Source of the DNA: an uncultured Burkholderiales bacterium
GTDB taxonomy: Bacteria > Pseudomonadota > Gammaproteobacteria > Burkholderiales > Burkholderiaceae_C
Length of the DNA: 39,657 bases
Direction: 5' to 3'
Assembly (NCBI GenBank): GCA_903828695.1
Contig: CAIKNE010000110.1
Span: forward strand, 1 to 39,657
Under the pieces are notes generated by a model. That model worked only from the letters and a program-made list of their open reading frames with translations, was not told where the DNA came from and ran no database searches. Positions 37,327 to 39,657 of the stretch are shown here, in pieces. Every line of letters begins with the position of its first letter. Within the stretch, counting starts at the first letter, position 1. Position numbers and translations under genes: made by a program.

Positions 37327-37533
37327 ATGAAGCAAAATCAACTTACTTGCAAAATATACCCATTAGATGTCCGCGCCTTTGATGATGCAAATGATTTAGG
37401 CCCCCATGATTCCAAATGGATGAGCGGTGAGCGTGTCAAGGCTGATATTTGTAATGACAACAAACCCATGGTCGCACGTCATAGGGGGGGGTTGCACGGT
37501 CATACGCGGATTTATATTCAATTGAGGTTTTGA
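37327..37533 (+). CDS. Small unknown ORF after the integrase
   Basis: A 68-residue open frame, MKQNQLTCKIYPLDVRAFDDANDLG at the start and GLHGHTRIYIQLRF at the end, 22 bases after the integrase stop. I do not recognise it. Its acidic and basic residues are mixed as in a real protein and it has a proper ATG, but there is no strong ribosome site. Its place beside the integrase suggests element cargo. Confidence 0.4.
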   Translation: MKQNQLTCKIYPLDVRAFDDANDLGPHDSKWMSGERVKADICNDNKPMVARHRGGLHGHTRIYIQLRF

Positions 37534-37837
37534 GCTTGTTGCACAAAGCGCAAGTTGTTCTCGTAGAAAAAGATGGGAACTGTCAAAGTCATGGGTGGTT
37601 CTTATGGCGCTGGTGCGAAACTTTAAAGGTGCTTGTGAGGGTCAAACAAATCAAAGCACCTAGCAATGCACATTTCAATGCACATTTCAAAGCACATATT
37701 GCTCAGCTCAAAACATGATTTGCAGACGGCGAAGGAAAGGCTTATCCTGGCTTGCGAGGATACCTACTTGGAATTTATTGCTCCTGAGGTTAAGGCGTGA
37801 AAGTCACCGTACGAAATGCTCACGGGCGCGGACCTAA
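37530..37837. other. Weak short ORFs and a gap before gdhA
   Basis: An overlapping 62-residue frame (37530-37718) and a 44-residue ATG frame (37666-37800, ending KERLILACEDTYLEFIAPEVKA) lie here. The second looks faintly protein-like at its C-terminus. Both overlap a tandem repeat, so neither is called as a gene. Confidence 0.35.
37665..37700. repeat. 12-bp tandem repeat, 3 copies
   Basis: AATGCACATTTC twice perfectly, then AAAGCACATATT. Confidence 0.85.
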
Positions 37838-39112
37838 CTAGGGATAAAGCCCCCTCATCTCCCTGGCCGTTAATATTCGTTCACACCCAACAATAAAAGT
37901 CGCAGTCCGGTAGGAAACGTTATGCGTATTAGCAACATCAACGATGACCTTAAAAGCATCAATCATGATCTTATCCAGGCGTTGATTGATTTCGTCCTCT
38001 GTCCAAAAGAAACTGGAGAAGTCTTGGACCCACTCAAAATAGCTCACCGTAACGCCACCTGCGTTTGCTATAACGTCAGGAACAACGGTTACTCCCTTAT
38101 CCCTCAATATATCGTCAGCTTGGGGGGTTGTTGGGCCGTTGGCACCTTCAACAATTAATTTGGCTTGAATAGAGTTGGCGTTGTCTTTTGTGATTTGAGA
38201 CTCCAAAGCAGCAGGAACCAAAATATCGCACGGGATAGCCCAAAAATCGCTAGCGCTGAGCGGTTCACCCGCAAACCCCTTGATTTCACGCGCAAGGGAC
38301 ACGTGCTTGAGTAGTTCAGGAACATTAAATCCAATCGGGTTATATAGGCTACATGAGTGATCTTGCACAGCAACAACCTTTGCCCCAGCTTGAGCGAACA
38401 AACGTGCCGCCTCCCAGCCCACATTGCCAAGCCCTTGAATGGCAACTCTGGCCTCAGATATATCGAAACCAGCGTTGGCGTAAGCCTCGCAGGCAATGAC
38501 GAAAACACCCCTACCCGTCGCGTCACTCCTGCCTAAACTCCCTCCAAGAGAGATGGGCTTACCCGTCACAACGCCGGTTGTGGTGTGAGCCTGATTCACA
38601 GAGTATGTATCCATCATCCACGCCATAATCTGCCCGTTGGTGTTGACGTCGGGTGCGGGAATATCTTTTTGTGGCCCAATCATCATGTTGATCTCACTGG
38701 TAAAGCGACGCGTCATCCGCTCCAACTCACCCCTTGACAACGTTTTGGGATCTACGCGTATTCCTCCCTTTGCACCGCCAAACGGGACATTCACCACAGC
38801 AGTTTTAATGGACATCCATGCAGACAAAGCCATCACCTCAGATAGCGTTACCCCGGGGTGGTAGCGAATACCGCCCTTTCCAGGTCCTCGTGCCAGGTTG
38901 TGGTGCACGCGGTAGCCCTCAAAGTGGGCAATGGCTCCGCTATCGAGTTCAATGGGGACATCGACAATTAAAGAGCGTTTGGGTCTTTTGAGCGTCTCGA
39001 CCCAGCGGGACAAATGCCCAAGATAAGGGGTCACACGGTCAACCTGCTCAAGGTAAGTCCCCCACGCCCCCAAGTTACTCGGATCAAGGTAGGAGGCGAC
39101 TGTATGATTCAT
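37838..39112 (-). CDS. gdhA: Glutamate dehydrogenase (Glu/Leu/Phe/Val family)
   Basis: A 424-residue dehydrogenase interconverting glutamate and 2-oxoglutarate with ammonia. The substrate domain has [16 protein letters not shown] (about 74-88) and [14 protein letters not shown] with the catalytic Lys near 115; the dinucleotide-binding domain has [21 protein letters not shown]. ATGs at 39112 and 39148 are both in frame. I prefer 39112 because AAAGGAC stands at good distance before it and [17 protein letters not shown] resembles the family start. Coenzyme preference (NAD or NADP) is not certain. A divergent small gene lies upstream. Confidence 0.93.
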   Translation of the reverse strand: MNHTVASYLDPSNLGAWGTYLEQVDRVTPYLGHLSRWVETLKRPKRSLIVDVPIELDSGAIAHFEGYRVHHNLARGPGKGGIRYHPGVTLSEVMALSAWMSIKTAVVNVPFGGAKGGIRVDPKTLSRGELERMTRRFTSEINMMIGPQKDIPAPDVNTNGQIMAWMMDTYSVNQAHTTTGVVTGKPISLGGSLGRSDATGRGVFVIACEAYANAGFDISEARVAIQGLGNVGWEAARLFAQAGAKVVAVQDHSCSLYNPIGFNVPELLKHVSLAREIKGFAGEPLSASDFWAIPCDILVPAALESQITKDNANSIQAKLIVEGANGPTTPQADDILRDKGVTVVPDVIANAGGVTVSYFEWVQDFSSFFWTEDEINQRLDKIMIDAFKVIVDVANTHNVSYRTATFIVGCERILTAREMRGLYP

Positions 39113-39361
39113 GACATGTCCTTTGGGTCCGGTATGTGTGTTCGGCATGTGTGTTTAATTAATACTCAAGCTACAAAAAGTAGCGCATTGATAATTTAGA
39201 CAGTAATGTAGTACTTAATTCAAGAAAAGTGGTAGTCACTTTATTGATTTCAATCAACCTTGCTTTAATTAGTGAACAAGCCCTATTGCCCAGATGACCC
39301 TGCCTGAACCTTATCCAATAAGATAGGTACCTAGCTTCAAAAACACTCAGATTGACAATGT

Positions 39362-39562
39362 ATGTTGAAATATTTCAGGTTTTTCCACACTTCTCTGGCC
39401 TTGGTTATGGCGTGCAGCTTGGGTGTTTCAGCTTTTGCACAACAAGAGGACTCTGAGGAGAGAGCCCCCTCACCCAATTCCTGGGCAACTGCAAAACCGC
39501 TCAAAAACGGGGGGTTCTTTGAGCAAAATTTTCGCGCATCCCCCGACTACAGCGAAGCTTAG
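39362..39562 (+). CDS. Small secreted protein of unknown function
   Basis: A 66-residue ORF beginning MLKYFRFFHTSLALVMACSLGVSAFAQQ: two basic residues, a hydrophobic core and an AFAQ signal-peptidase site near residue 27. The mature part of about 40 residues is polar, with no cysteine pairs. I recognise no family. It is divergent from gdhA and has no clear ribosome site, so it is only moderately supported. Confidence 0.5.
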   Translation: MLKYFRFFHTSLALVMACSLGVSAFAQQEDSEERAPSPNSWATAKPLKNGGFFEQNFRASPDYSEA

Positions 39563-39603
39563 TCGCGGGTCAAGCGAAAGGAGCCGAAGGCGACATGCGT
39601 CAC

Positions 39604-39657
39604 CTACGGAGGCGATTCTTGATCCTGGATATACGCAACGAGCTGCTCGATGCTCGC
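39604..39657 (-). CDS. C-terminal end of a gene running off the right edge
   Basis: Reading inward from the edge gives ASIEQLVAYIQDQESPP and a TAG stop. The tail resembles the last helix of a c-type cytochrome (LVAYI), but this is too short to be sure. Confidence 0.45.
   Translation of the reverse strand, partial: ASIEQLVAYIQDQESPP

Overview
The window looks like chromosomal DNA of a betaproteobacterium of the order Burkholderiales. The main reasons are the ilvI-ilvH-ilvC-psd-pssA-leuA gene order, the divergent sigma factor/DUF3619/DUF3106/RDD cluster beside it, the thiO-thiS-thiG-thiE operon, and the Aat/Bpt N-end-rule pair. I cannot name the genus. Most genes are ordinary housekeeping genes. 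Non-coding gaps carry an unusual number of short tandem repeats.

Layout. 1-3966: a truncated MFS transporter, an NnrU-family membrane protein with two downstream terminators, a metallo-beta-lactamase-fold lipoprotein and an NlpC/P60 lipoprotein. 4575-6349: a SorA/SorB-type sulfite dehydrogenase and its c-type cytochrome. 6448-12093: a very long FAD/Fe-S oxidoreductase, a small cupin, a long gene-poor gap and a serine/alanine-glyoxylate aminotransferase, possibly linked through glyoxylate and 2-hydroxyacid metabolism.

12119-15228 is the most interesting part. It is a complete ISL3-family transposable element of 3,094 bp, with perfect 23-bp terminal inverted repeats and an exact 8-bp target duplication (AAAATTTC). 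It sits between two convergent host genes. Besides an intact ISL3 transposase it carries three passenger genes behind one good promoter: a DUF4160 gene, a DUF2442 gene, and a 342-codon gene whose translation resembles the AcrVA2 anti-CRISPR (Cas12a inhibitor) family. The DUF4160 and AcrVA2-like genes each have one in-frame stop codon, while DUF2442 and the transposase are open.

15240-19059: an acyltransferase-3 membrane protein, aat, bpt and an IclR regulator. 19160-27456, all on the minus strand: a PBP7-like D,D-endopeptidase, then leuA preceded by a leucine-rich 17-residue leader peptide and a terminator hairpin (transcription attenuation), pssA, psd, ilvC, ilvH and ilvI. Branched-chain amino acid synthesis is thus interleaved with phosphatidylethanolamine synthesis. 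27762-31633: an ECF sigma factor with its partner genes, a LOG-family nucleotide hydrolase and a TauE/SafE permease. 31663-36082: thiamine synthesis (thiD divergent from thiO-S-G-E). 36339-37800: a tyrosine recombinase followed by small unknown ORFs, probably a remnant of an integrated element. 37838-39657: a glutamate dehydrogenase, a small secreted protein and the 3' tail of another gene. I found no rRNA, tRNA or CRISPR array.
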